Shown: positions 1 to 7,081, counted from the stretch's first letter. The stretch: DNA of 11,102 nucleotides from an uncultured Opitutaceae bacterium (GCA_937128785.1 CAKZMS010000490.1:1-11102); one strand, 5' to 3'. Notes: generated from the letters alone by a model not told the origin. Translations and numbers: made by a program.

Positions 1-747
1 AATCATCACAAAACGGGCCTGAGGATGGGTGGAGAGCAGTTCCTTGAAGGCCAGCAGGCAGACGGGCAGTGACTTTTCGAAAGAGACGCGGCCTAGATAG
101 AGGAAGGTGGGTTCATCGGTCAGCCCATACTCTGCTCGCAGGGCGCGAACTTCTTCGTCGGTCGCGGGTTCGGGCGTGGGCATGCCGTTGGAGACCACCA
201 CGGAATCGACCTGTTTGAGTTTGAGGTGACTCTGCACCGAAGTCGAAGGCGCGATGGTCGCGGTGCAGCGGCGGTAGAAGAAAGCCGAGTAGCGCCCCAT
301 GGCCCGCTGGATGAACTGCCAATTGGGCCAGGGAAAGTGGTGCACATAGCGAGGGTCATCCCAAAAGGTGTGAAAAGTGCCGATCGTGGGGATCTTCAGT
401 CGCCATGCCGCGAAAATGCCCGCCCAGCCCGTGCCCCACTCGGTATGCACGTGGCTTGCGTCGGGCTGGAATTTACGCAAGTCCTTCATGGTGGGCCACA
501 GCACGGGGAAAACCACATTGAGGTTGGGTTGACCACCCCAAGGCAGGGAAAAGGGCACGTTGCGGACGGTCACCGATTCATGCAGCTCGTCGGTCTCCGA
601 GGTCTGCGGGCGTTCATGGGTGGACCCCGGGCTGTAGATTCTCACCTGTTGGCCCTGACGGGCCTGGGCGTTGACCTGGTTCGCGGCCGCGAACGTCGCC
701 CCACAGATGTAGGGCAAAAAGCTGTCGGTAAAAACGGCGATGCGCAT
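1..747 (-). CDS. GT4-family glycosyltransferase, 5' part (C-terminus beyond window)
   Basis: The minus strand is open from ATG at 747 to the window edge, giving 249 residues without a stop. The N-terminus (MRIAVFTDSFLPYICG) is the usual first beta strand and loop of a GT-B glycosyltransferase. It is followed by HVHTEWGTGWAG near residue 105, GTFHTFWDDPRYVHHF near 125, a VVVSNGMP linker near 195 and FLYLGRVSFEKSL near 220, which opens the nucleotide-sugar binding C-terminal domain. Family 4 retaining enzymes of this shape move a sugar from a nucleotide donor to a lipid or a growing glycan, usually at the inner face of the membrane. The loop that is normally GGV reads CGA here. The acceptor and sugar cannot be told. 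The gene diverges from the TPR gene at 975, and its leader contains the 816-858 inverted repeat. The family is clear and the exact role unknown. Confidence 0.9.
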   Translation of the reverse strand, partial: MRIAVFTDSFLPYICGATFAAANQVNAQARQGQQVRIYSPGSTHERPQTSETDELHESVTVRNVPFSLPWGGQPNLNVVFPVLWPTMKDLRKFQPDASHVHTEWGTGWAGIFAAWRLKIPTIGTFHTFWDDPRYVHHFPWPNWQFIQRAMGRYSAFFYRRCTATIAPSTSVQSHLKLKQVDSVVVSNGMPTPEPATDEEVRALRAEYGLTDEPTFLYLGRVSFEKSLPVCLLAFKELLSTHPQARFVMI

Positions 748-815
748 GAAGCCATTGAAGCAAACGTTCTCGGGCGCATAATCCAAGGTGAAACCGATCT
801 CAGAGCTCTGGTTTC

Positions 816-858
816 CTCCCGATCCCAATGTTCGTATTACGAACATTGGGATCGGGAG
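816..858. repeat. Perfect 43-base inverted repeat (21-base arms, 1-base centre)
   Basis: The left arm 816-836 begins CTCCCGATCCC and ends GTTCGTA. A single T at 837 is followed by the exact reverse complement at 838-858. All 21 pairs match, and the symmetry stops at 815/859. It lies in the divergent gap, 68 bases upstream of the glycosyltransferase start and 116 upstream of the TPR start. No T tract follows on either side, so it does not look like an intrinsic terminator. It could be a dimeric operator, a cruciform, an RNA hairpin in a leader, or a dispersed repeat. Confidence 0.9.
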
Positions 859-888
859 TGGGTTGGGATCGGGTCGGGAGTGACAGGG
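848..888 (+). other. Run of seven GGG tracts, candidate G-quadruplex
   Basis: GGG tracts lie at 848-850, 854-856, 860-862, 865-867, 871-873, 876-878 and 886-888. The spacers are 3, 3, 2, 3, 2 and 7 bases, which satisfies the usual four-tract quadruplex pattern several times over. The first two tracts belong to the right arm of the 43-base inverted repeat, so hairpin and quadruplex would compete for the same bases. The unit GGGATCGGG occurs twice (848-856 and 865-873), which suggests local duplication. Confidence 0.6.
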
Positions 889-974
889 CCGCGGTTCGCG
901 TGGGGTGGAACCCATGGGTTGACCCGGGGTCGAGGGAGAGGGAGGGTCACATTTCCTCTTTTCGTAGTATATTC

Positions 975-2141
975 GTGAATACGTTCTCAAAGTTCATTCT
1001 GGTTGTCGGGCTGATCTCGACGTCGGTGCAAGGGACGAGCCCCCTCGGATTGGATCCGGCGCTGGATGGCCGGATTCATGCGGCGCTGGAGGCGAACTAC
1101 CGCATGGACTTTGCGCAGGGGGCTGCCGAACTGGCGGCCGTAGGCGATTTCGCGGAGGAGCATCCGTTGATCGCGTTTGGCGACTTGCTGATCGAATGGT
1201 GGAAGGTAACGGCCGCGGTGTGGGAGGAAGATCGGGACCGCTGTGAACCGATGTTGGCGGCGGTAGATCGGAGTCTGGCCGCGGCCGAAAAGTTGATCGA
1301 GGCAGGCGATCCGACCGGGGAGGGTCATCTGGTAAAGGGCGCCACGCTGGGACTACTGGGCCGTCGGCACATCAAAAACCGGCACTGGATGAAGTCCTAT
1401 TTCATCGGCAAAGAGGCTAAGGCCAATTTGGAACGAGCGCTCGAAATCAACCCCGCATTGCACGACGCCAATTCAGGTATCGGCATCTATGATTACTTCG
1501 TCGCCAAACTGCCGGGCATCGTCCGGTGGCTGGCCTTTTCGGGACAGACGGCCGATCCCGCCGAAGGCATGCGCAAGGTGGAGCATGCGCTGGCGAACGG
1601 CACCTACACCGTAGTGGGAACCAAGGCAGCGCTTTCGCTGATCTTTATTCGGAATGAACTGAATCCCGCGCAGGCGAAAACGCTCATCGACGAGCTGCTA
1701 GCCGACCATCCGCATAGTCCGTTCTTTGGCAGCCTGCGGCTGATCGCGCTCTACGACCTTAACCGGGCTGGTGAACTGGCGGCCGAGGCGGAGCGACAGG
1801 CGGCGTTGTTGGAGGCAGGGCATTACCCGGCGGAGCGGGCGGCACAGATTCATTTTGCGCGAGGCCTCGCCGAATTCCGCCAGCAGAACTGGGCGGCCGC
1901 CGATGCGGCTTATGCGCAGGCCGTGGCCAAGGGGCATGAGTCAGATCCGTTCGCGACGTGGGCACGATTACACCGGGCCAACATCCTGGATGTGCAGGGC
2001 AAACGCCGCGAAGCTCGGGCTGCCTACCGCGAAGTGCGCAAGATGCTCAATCGCTGGGGCACGGAGCGGCTGGCCGATCGCTATCTGGGCGATGCGTTTG
2101 ATCCGGCGGTGCATCAGGTGCGTTTGTTGCCGGACGGTTAG
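975..2141 (+). CDS. Secreted TPR-like protein of unknown function
   Basis: GTG at 975 gives 388 residues beginning with a short polar stretch, then FILVVGLISTSVQG, a plausible Sec signal peptide. The reading frame is open back to 828, but that extension (rich in Gly, Trp and Arg, encoded by the G-tract repeat) does not look like protein and would bury the signal sequence. No good ribosome binding site precedes the GTG; a TATATT hexamer lies immediately before it, so the start is uncertain. Helical-repeat character is visible at about residues 143-176 (GKEAKANLERALEINPALHD followed by an aromatic GIGIYDYFVAKLPG) and again in the last quarter, where alanine-rich paired helices resemble tetratricopeptide repeats. 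Such proteins are normally periplasmic or envelope scaffolds. I do not recognise a specific family. Transcription ends at the hairpin just past the stop. Confidence 0.8.
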   Translation: MNTFSKFILVVGLISTSVQGTSPLGLDPALDGRIHAALEANYRMDFAQGAAELAAVGDFAEEHPLIAFGDLLIEWWKVTAAVWEEDRDRCEPMLAAVDRSLAAAEKLIEAGDPTGEGHLVKGATLGLLGRRHIKNRHWMKSYFIGKEAKANLERALEINPALHDANSGIGIYDYFVAKLPGIVRWLAFSGQTADPAEGMRKVEHALANGTYTVVGTKAALSLIFIRNELNPAQAKTLIDELLADHPHSPFFGSLRLIALYDLNRAGELAAEAERQAALLEAGHYPAERAAQIHFARGLAEFRQQNWAAADAAYAQAVAKGHESDPFATWARLHRANILDVQGKRREARAAYREVRKMLNRWGTERLADRYLGDAFDPAVHQVRLLPDG

Positions 2142-2148
2142 GGCACAA

Positions 2149-2181
2149 AAAATCCCGCAGACCAAAGCCGGGCGGGATTTT
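2149..2181. terminator. Bidirectional intrinsic terminator
   Basis: AAAATCCCGC at 2149-2158 pairs perfectly with GCGGGATTTT at 2172-2181 across a 13-base loop. Read on the plus strand the stem ends in TTTT, 8 bases past the TPR stop. Read on the minus strand it ends in six T residues, about 30 bases past the Ni-SOD stop. It sits between the two convergent genes and can serve both. Confidence 0.85.
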
Positions 2182-2211
2182 CCAAAATCAGCCGGGAACT
2201 CCCGGGCGATC

Positions 2212-2679
2212 TCAATGGTGGTGATGCTCGTGGGTGGGATAGTAGACGAAGAGCTTTTCTACCGCAGCCTTGAGGGCTTCACCCGCGGCGGAGTCCGCGC
2301 TTTGCTTCGCTTTCATGGCGGCGACGATCACGGCGTGGTGGTCTTTGAGCCGTTGCACGTAGTCCTCTTGGGATGCTTTCACCCGTTGGGTAAGGAAGTA
2401 GTCGGCCATGACGAAGATTACGTTTTGGGCGTGTGACTCCTTGTTGTTCACCCAGCGCACGAGTTGCTGGTGGCTTTGGGCGTCGGTTTTGCCGCTGAGG
2501 TCGGCGATCATGTTGCCGGCCTTGATCACGGTTTCGGCGTCCTGCAGCAGCGCATCCACTTTGGCGTGGTCGTCGTAGATGCCGCAGGGGACCTGGCAGT
2601 GGGCAGAGGCAGAATGGGCGGAGAAGAGGAGGCCGGCGAGGGCCACCAGGGTAACAAGGCGGGAAGAGAGTGTTTTCAT
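2212..2679 (-). CDS. sodN: Exported nickel superoxide dismutase
   Basis: The protein has 155 residues from ATG at 2679. A 13-residue upstream extension of the frame is not needed. Residues 1-26 form a textbook Sec signal peptide (basic start, hydrophobic core LVTLVALAGLLF, then SASA). Directly after comes HCQVPCGIY, the Ni-hook motif HCxxPCGxY of Ni-SOD, in which His1, Cys2 and Cys6 of the mature chain bind nickel for superoxide dismutation. The WVNNKESHA and DYFLTQRVK segments match the conserved helices of the family. The mature chain would be about 129 residues, slightly longer than the usual 117 or so, and ends in HEHHHH, a possible metal-binding tail. Classical Ni-SODs are cytoplasmic and have a propeptide removed by SodX; no SodX gene is in this window, and signal peptidase could expose His1 instead. 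A palindromic operator candidate lies 73 bases upstream, shared with the divergent gene at 2857. Confidence 0.93.
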   Translation of the reverse strand: MKTLSSRLVTLVALAGLLFSAHSASAHCQVPCGIYDDHAKVDALLQDAETVIKAGNMIADLSGKTDAQSHQQLVRWVNNKESHAQNVIFVMADYFLTQRVKASQEDYVQRLKDHHAVIVAAMKAKQSADSAAGEALKAAVEKLFVYYPTHEHHHH

Positions 2680-2744
2680 GGGCCCCGTATGTTTGCCGTA
2701 CGAAGGCGGCCGCGTCAAACCACCGTCGCAAGATGGCGCATCTC

Positions 2745-2779
2745 GGGGAGAATTTAACCAATATGGTTAAAGTCTCCCC
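2745..2779. promoter_or_regulatory. Palindromic operator candidate, copy 1 (sodN / 2857 divergent gap)
   Basis: The core TTTAACCAATATGGTTAAA is at 2753-2771 (8-base arms, 3-base centre). Here the symmetry continues beyond one mismatch (2752/2772) into GGGGAGA at 2745-2751 and TCTCCCC at 2773-2779, so 15 of 16 pairs match. It sits between two divergent genes, 73 bases from the sodN start and 85 from the start at 2857. The same core recurs at 9417-9435 and 10610-10628. Confidence 0.75.
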
Positions 2780-2856
2780 CCTGCTCGAGAGCGACAATGC
2801 TGCATCATTTTGGGTGGGGGCTTGCGGAGGAGGCGTGGGTCGGCTTGATCAGCGAG

Positions 2857-3870
2857 ATGATTATGCGAATCGTGGGCGGTTTGATACTGGTGGTTGGACT
2901 GGCGTTGCCTCTCCGGGCAGGGGAAATGGCGGATCTGGTGGCGGCGGTGGGACTGCAGGAACTGGCCGACACCTTCGATCCGGCCAAGGCGGACCGGATT
3001 CTGGGCGAGTATGGGACGAGTATCACGGAACCGGATGAACGGATCGCGGCCGCCGTCTTGGTGGCCATGGGGATGGTGCACGATTTGATTTTGGATGACC
3101 CGAAACGACGGGCAAAAATGCTGCAAGGGTGGGAAAACCCCACGCAGGAGACCGCCGGGGTATTCGAAATGGCGTTGGCCCGACCCTCGGGGATCATGCG
3201 GGTAAAGTCGATTGGCGGACATGAGGCCCTGCGACAGGATGCGGCGTTGATGGCGGCACTCGATGAGGCGATTGGGGAAGAAGTGCTTACAGGCTACGGA
3301 TTGCGGCCGCGCAACGTCAGTGCTCCGACGGCGGCCGAGCGCACCTTGATCTACTCCCACAGCAGTCTGTCGCACGTGAAGCAATTGATCGGGTTGATGG
3401 CCAGTGAGGGTCTGAAGGGGCGGGTCATGATCGCACCCAAAGTGGCGGCATTTGTGTTTCGAGAGGGGTGGGGCGAGCGGCCTGACTGGATCAATGAATT
3501 GGGCGATGGCATCTACGTGGCGCAGGGCCCGGAGATGTTGGTGCACTTTGAACTGGCGACACCGGAGGACCGGCAACGATTTGATGAATTGGTGGAGCGT
3601 TACGCGAAGAAGGACTCGGAGGATGAAACCGGGAATTTGGTCCGTTCCTGGTGGCAGCCCTTTTACTACGGGGAGACTGCGGCCGACGACTTCGAGCCGA
3701 TTTCTCGGGTGACCCTCTACGGCGACAAAGTAGAGGCCTCGCTGCTGATGTTGCCCGAGCGGGAAGAAATCGTGCAGTCGTATTTCGCCGATGCGGAGTG
3801 GGAGTTGAAGACGGATACGATCTGGGTGAATCCGCCGTTCTTCCGCTTCCTCCAAGGCGGATTCAAATAG
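2857..3870 (+). CDS. Secreted protein of unknown function
   Basis: I do not recognise this family. ATG at 2857 (a second ATG is at 2863) gives 337 residues starting MIMRIVGGLILVVGLALPLRAG, a clear signal peptide, so the protein is probably periplasmic or outside the cell. An AGGAGG at 2828-2833 would instead suit a TTG at 2845; the longest frame begins at 2797. The mature part is acidic and mostly soluble. It has an alpha-helical first half (repeated Ala, Leu, Glu and Asp patterns around residues 25-140), then a more mixed region with LIYSHSSLSHVKQLIGLMASEGLKGRVMIAPKVAAFVF near residues 165-205. It shows no zinc, nucleophile or lipoprotein motif I can name. It diverges from sodN across the palindromic operator candidate, so it may share that control. 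It converges on vapC with a 17-base gap and no visible terminator. Confidence 0.8.
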   Translation: MIMRIVGGLILVVGLALPLRAGEMADLVAAVGLQELADTFDPAKADRILGEYGTSITEPDERIAAAVLVAMGMVHDLILDDPKRRAKMLQGWENPTQETAGVFEMALARPSGIMRVKSIGGHEALRQDAALMAALDEAIGEEVLTGYGLRPRNVSAPTAAERTLIYSHSSLSHVKQLIGLMASEGLKGRVMIAPKVAAFVFREGWGERPDWINELGDGIYVAQGPEMLVHFELATPEDRQRFDELVERYAKKDSEDETGNLVRSWWQPFYYGETAADDFEPISRVTLYGDKVEASLLMLPEREEIVQSYFADAEWELKTDTIWVNPPFFRFLQGGFK

Positions 3871-3887
3871 TCAGTGTTGGCAACTTG

Positions 3888-4274
3888 CTACCAAATCACG
3901 TCGACGGGGTAATCCGGAAAATGTCGGTCACCGGAAATGATAGGCACATTCAATGAATGGGCGGTGGAAATAAGTAGCCGATCGAATGGATCGGAATGAT
4001 GATTAGGAAGATCGGCCGTATGAAAAAGTGCGCGGTCGGATATCGGTTCATAGGTCAAGTCCGACTCCTGGATTCGTTTGCGCAGATACTTCTCGGGCGT
4101 ATCGGGCAGGGGCAGTTTTCCGAGGTGATTTTTTAGGCAAATCTCCCAGGTCGAGACCTGGCTGAAGAACAGAACGTTAGTCGGGTCCTCGATTAAAACC
4201 CGGGCATTGCGGCCCAACCGTTCGGGGGCGATCCAGAGGAAAAGGGCGGCTTGGGTATCAAGGAGTAGCTTCAC
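3888..4274 (-). CDS. vapC: VapC-type PIN-domain toxin of a type II toxin-antitoxin pair
   Basis: This 128-residue protein has the size and layout of a PIN-domain ribonuclease. It starts MKLLLDTQAALF (Asp6), has VSTWEICLKNHLGKL in the middle (Glu44), then HHSDPFDRLLISTA (Asp95 and Asp98) and IISGDRHF (Asp116). These acidic residues form the metal site of VapC toxins, which cleave specific RNAs such as initiator tRNA or the sarcin-ricin loop. In many relatives the first motif reads LLDTH; here the histidine is glutamine. The ATG overlaps the stop of the antitoxin gene by four bases, the usual translational coupling of such pairs. All acidic residues are present, so the toxin is probably active. 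The RNA target cannot be predicted. Confidence 0.92.
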   Translation of the reverse strand: MKLLLDTQAALFLWIAPERLGRNARVLIEDPTNVLFFSQVSTWEICLKNHLGKLPLPDTPEKYLRKRIQESDLTYEPISDRALFHTADLPNHHSDPFDRLLISTAHSLNVPIISGDRHFPDYPVDVIW

Positions 4275-4525
4275 TTTGAGCCATCAAACAGGTCGGAGAT
4301 CTCTGCATTGGTGGCCGGAGAATCCCAGTCTGCGGCGAGCTCAATTTTGCCAACGTCCTGACCTAATTTGCGTCGCTGCGACGAGGGGCGACGGGATTTG
4401 GCGAGAGGGCGCAGCTCGGCAAACGGTTTGTTTCGATCACAAATGATGACGGTTTCGCCGGCTTTCACCTGTTTGGCGTAGCGCGACAGATTCGCTTTGG
4501 CTTCGTGGAGGTTGACCTTCAGCAT
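4271..4525 (-). CDS. Phd/YefM-type antitoxin
   Basis: This 84-residue protein has the Phd/YefM N-terminal DNA-binding fold: MLKVNLHEAKANLSRYAKQV followed by KAGETVIICDRNKPFAELRPL. The tail after about residue 45 (KSRRPSSQRRKLGQ, then acidic with SDLFDGSK) would be the disordered segment that wraps and inhibits the PIN toxin encoded next. Antitoxins of this kind also repress their own promoter, cooperatively with the toxin. The gene begins 14 bases after the ceramidase-like gene and is read in the same direction. It may therefore be transcribed partly from the upstream operon and partly from its own promoter within the end of that gene. Confidence 0.9.
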   Translation of the reverse strand: MLKVNLHEAKANLSRYAKQVKAGETVIICDRNKPFAELRPLAKSRRPSSQRRKLGQDVGKIELAADWDSPATNAEISDLFDGSK

Positions 4526-4528
4526 CCC

Positions 4529-4556
4529 ACCAACCTAGTTCAGTCCAGTAGTTGGT
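4529..4556. promoter_or_regulatory. Weak inverted repeat upstream of the antitoxin
   Basis: ACCAAC at 4529-4534 pairs with GTTGGT at 4551-4556 over a 16-base spacer, overlapping the last codons of the upstream gene. Position just before the antitoxin start suits an autoregulatory operator, but the arms are short and chance is a fair alternative. Confidence 0.3.
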
Positions 4557-5805
4557 CAAGTAGCGACTGGAGCGGCTGCACCAGACCGAGCTGGTGATGG
4601 ATGCTGACTAGGGCTTCGAGGACCATGCGTTCGCCGGCGCCGACTTCGAGATCGGTGCCCCACGCGGCGCCGTAGCCGCCCTCGGTGGTGGCCTTTAGCG
4701 TCGGGATATACCAATTGAGTTCGTTAGTGACGCCCAACACCCAGGTGGCCGCCGTCGGGCTCTGGGATTTGAGGTCCAAACCGAGCTGGACGAACAACTC
4801 GCCGGGGAAAGTCGCCATGGCGAAATCATCGCCCAGCAGGATGGTGTTCACTTCGATTTGACGATCCTTGGCTCCCTCGGGACCCGCCGCACGATCCGCC
4901 ATCGGCAGGAAACTTTGGCCATAGCGGACCGTCGGATCAGCATCGAAATCGTTGATGTCCTCAATCGTTTCGATGACTTCATTGGCCAGCAGGTGCCCGG
5001 TGATCTTCACCTGGGCGAACACTTCGTCCGGGGTGGCGTAGCGAAACATATCGGCGTCGAAGGGATTGATGTCTCCCGCTGCGCCCATGAAGAAAATACA
5101 GCGACCGCCGACGGCCTCCTCGATTTCGCGAGCCATCACGCCGGGGTAGTCGGCGGAGATGATCAGCTCGCTGAAGTTCATGCTGATGACCGGGTGCACG
5201 GCGTAATTGACGAGGGTGGCAATGACGTCGTGGGTCTCGGCGTGTTGGACCACGAGAACGCCCACTTCGGGGTCGGTGGGACCGGAGGGGATGCGATCGC
5301 GGTTGTTCCACATCATCTCGACGGAACCATCTTCCTGCACAATCCGCCGGTTGTAGCCCAAGTGCTGTTCACCGCTGCCAAACCCGATCCGAGCGGGGGC
5401 GAGGTTGGCCTGAGCTTGGACCGCGGCGTCGAGAATGAGGGGCAACGTGCGCTGCGCGTGAGCTTCCGAGGATCGGCCGGAGCCGTGGGTGTGCGTGACG
5501 ACGCAGATGACGTTGGCAATGCCGGTGCGCTCCCGAACGCCGGCTCGAATGTCGTCCATATTTTCAGCGCCGATTTGGTCGAGCGAAACGATGGCGAGCT
5601 GGTCGGAACCGTTTTGGAATACGATGATGTTGGCGGCGAGCGGGTCGTGGATTTTCTCCACGGCGACGTCCTTTCCGCCCATGGCTGTCATCATCTCACC
5701 TGGCAGTGGGGTGATGTCGGTGTGGGCGACTCCCGCCTGAAACTCAGCGCCTAGCGGCACGGTGGCGGTTAAGGTCAACAATGCGGCGAGAAGGAGGGGT
5801 TTCAT
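4540..5805 (-). CDS. Exported neutral ceramidase-like hydrolase, single-domain
   Basis: This 421-residue protein starts with a signal peptide (MKPLLLAALLTLTATVPLGA). It matches the N-terminal catalytic domain of the neutral/alkaline non-lysosomal ceramidase family: AGVAHTDITPLPG at 24-36, VVTHTHGSG at 102-110, LVNYAVHPV at 198-206, SADYPGVMAREIE at 217-229 and FMGAAGDINPF at 239-249. The THTH and VHP histidines correspond to the family's zinc ligands. True ceramidases run to about 650-700 residues, with a C-terminal Ig-like domain that is missing here, and have a catalytic Ser in GDxSPN. Here that position reads GDINPF (Asn247). I therefore read it as a periplasmic or secreted zinc hydrolase of unknown substrate rather than a ceramidase. 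It starts 19 bases after the holA stop, so the two are probably co-transcribed. Confidence 0.85.
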   Translation of the reverse strand: MKPLLLAALLTLTATVPLGAEFQAGVAHTDITPLPGEMMTAMGGKDVAVEKIHDPLAANIIVFQNGSDQLAIVSLDQIGAENMDDIRAGVRERTGIANVICVVTHTHGSGRSSEAHAQRTLPLILDAAVQAQANLAPARIGFGSGEQHLGYNRRIVQEDGSVEMMWNNRDRIPSGPTDPEVGVLVVQHAETHDVIATLVNYAVHPVISMNFSELIISADYPGVMAREIEEAVGGRCIFFMGAAGDINPFDADMFRYATPDEVFAQVKITGHLLANEVIETIEDINDFDADPTVRYGQSFLPMADRAAGPEGAKDRQIEVNTILLGDDFAMATFPGELFVQLGLDLKSQSPTAATWVLGVTNELNWYIPTLKATTEGGYGAAWGTDLEVGAGERMVLEALVSIHHQLGLVQPLQSLLDQLLD

Positions 5806-5824
5806 GATTCGATCGGTGGCGACT

Positions 5825-6916
5825 TTACGTAGCTAGGCAACGGGTGGCCATCTCGCGCAGGACGTCTTCCTGCTCGTTGGGTCGCTTGATGATTTCGGCG
5901 AACGCGTTGATCAATTCCTGTTGGTTGTCGATCAGGCGACGGGTGGTCGGCAGCCGGCCACCGCTGGCGAGCTTGCCGACATACCAAGCGTTCTGGGTGA
6001 AGAGATTGTAGGCGCTCTTGCTGGTCGCACCGACGAACTTGTCCGAGTGCTTGTCGGCGGCCGTTTTGAGTCCGTCGAGACCGCGGCCTCCCAGCCGCGC
6101 GTCGCCCGCGTCAATCAAGGCGCGCACTTGCAGCAGGATGCGGTTGCGATTCTGCAATGCGCTGATGATGGGACGGGCATCACCGCCGGAAAAGAAGTGC
6201 CGGTGCAGCGCGGCGAGCGTCCATTTAATGTCGCCGCTGAAAAAGGCCTCGGCGGCTTCGAAGAAATCACCCTCGGCGACATTGGGCGTGAGCTCAGCCA
6301 CGGCCTCTTCGGTGATGGGCTGGCCTTCGTCGACGTAGGACGACAGCTTGCGCACCTCTTCGATGAGGAGGCGGGTATTGGCGCCGATCTTGGTGAGCAT
6401 GAGCTCGATCGCGCCGGGTTCGATGGCGACGTCGAGTTGCTTGGCCTCGGCCATGAGCACGCCGCCGAGAGCCGAGGCATCTCCGTCGCCGCCGATCAGG
6501 GTAAAGTCGCCGTTCTTCTCCGCCCACTTGGGAAAGGCGCGGCGTCGGTCGATGGGCGAGGCAGTGATGAGCACGGCGACATTCGCGGGGTCGTTGGCTT
6601 CGAGTAGGCGTTGAACTTCCTCCACCTGTTTGAGGGTGCTTTCGGCGCGACCGGTGACGGAGTCGGCCAGAAAGTTGACGTCCTTAAGCCAGACGAGGCG
6701 GCGACCGCCGAACATGGAAATCGTCTGCAGGGCTTCGCGGAAGCGGTTCACCGCGGCTTCGACTTCGGCGACGTTGGCGGCATAGCCACTGATGGTCTCC
6801 CGGGAGAACTCGTCGTCGATCTCCTTGGCCAGCTCATCGTAGCGCTCACGACCCAGTCGACCGACGAGAAAGTCGTCGGGGCCGCAGATGAAGATGAACG
6901 GTTTGGCGTCGGGCAT
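5825..6916 (-). CDS. holA: DNA polymerase III delta subunit (clamp loader)
   Basis: Starting at ATG 6916 the protein has 363 residues, close to the usual 330-350 of HolA. MPDAKPFIFICGPDDFLVGR is the typical opening (strand, G-D-FL loop) of the divergent AAA+ domain. It is followed by the arginine-containing segment VLITASPIDRRRAFPKWAEKNG near 135-160, LTKIGANTRLLIEEVRKLSSYV near 195-220, and a helical C-terminal collar domain with RPIISALQNRNRILLQVRALI. Delta is the wrench that opens the beta sliding clamp when loaded by the gamma/tau complex. The frame stays open upstream to 7168, but that stretch is His/Pro/Arg-rich and not family-like. No Shine-Dalgarno sequence precedes the chosen ATG; the leader is pyrimidine-rich. 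It is the first gene of the minus-strand run that ends with vapC. Confidence 0.92.
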   Translation of the reverse strand: MPDAKPFIFICGPDDFLVGRLGRERYDELAKEIDDEFSRETISGYAANVAEVEAAVNRFREALQTISMFGGRRLVWLKDVNFLADSVTGRAESTLKQVEEVQRLLEANDPANVAVLITASPIDRRRAFPKWAEKNGDFTLIGGDGDASALGGVLMAEAKQLDVAIEPGAIELMLTKIGANTRLLIEEVRKLSSYVDEGQPITEEAVAELTPNVAEGDFFEAAEAFFSGDIKWTLAALHRHFFSGGDARPIISALQNRNRILLQVRALIDAGDARLGGRGLDGLKTAADKHSDKFVGATSKSAYNLFTQNAWYVGKLASGGRLPTTRRLIDNQQELINAFAEIIKRPNEQEDVLREMATRCLAT

Positions 6917-7081
6917 GGGGGTGGGGAGCAAGGAGGTTGTTGGGCGATGGCGGCGGGGTGAAGTGCGAAAAGCAATTGGCGGCGGATTGATGGCAGTTGC
7001 CAACGGGCGGGGGAGCGGTGACACCGGACGCATGCTATTTTCTTTGCCCGCCAATCCCGTTTTGCGCGTCTGCGCTGCATC

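Noticed and set aside
828..974. 49-codon N-terminal extension of the TPR protein
   Set aside because: It translates half of the inverted repeat and the G tracts and would place residues before the signal peptide. GTG at 975 is the better start.
226..978. Long plus-strand open frame of 250 codons
   Set aside because: It lies opposite the glycosyltransferase, whose minus-strand translation has clear family motifs. The plus translation has no recognisable character and ends in the G-tract repeat region.
970..981. TATTC-GT-GAATA dyad across the TPR start codon
   Set aside because: Five-base arms; likely chance, and its position over the start codon is only suggestive.
6986..7002. TGGCAGTTGCCA dyad in the holA/membrane-protein gap
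   Set aside because: Five-base arms are too short to claim an operator without a second copy.
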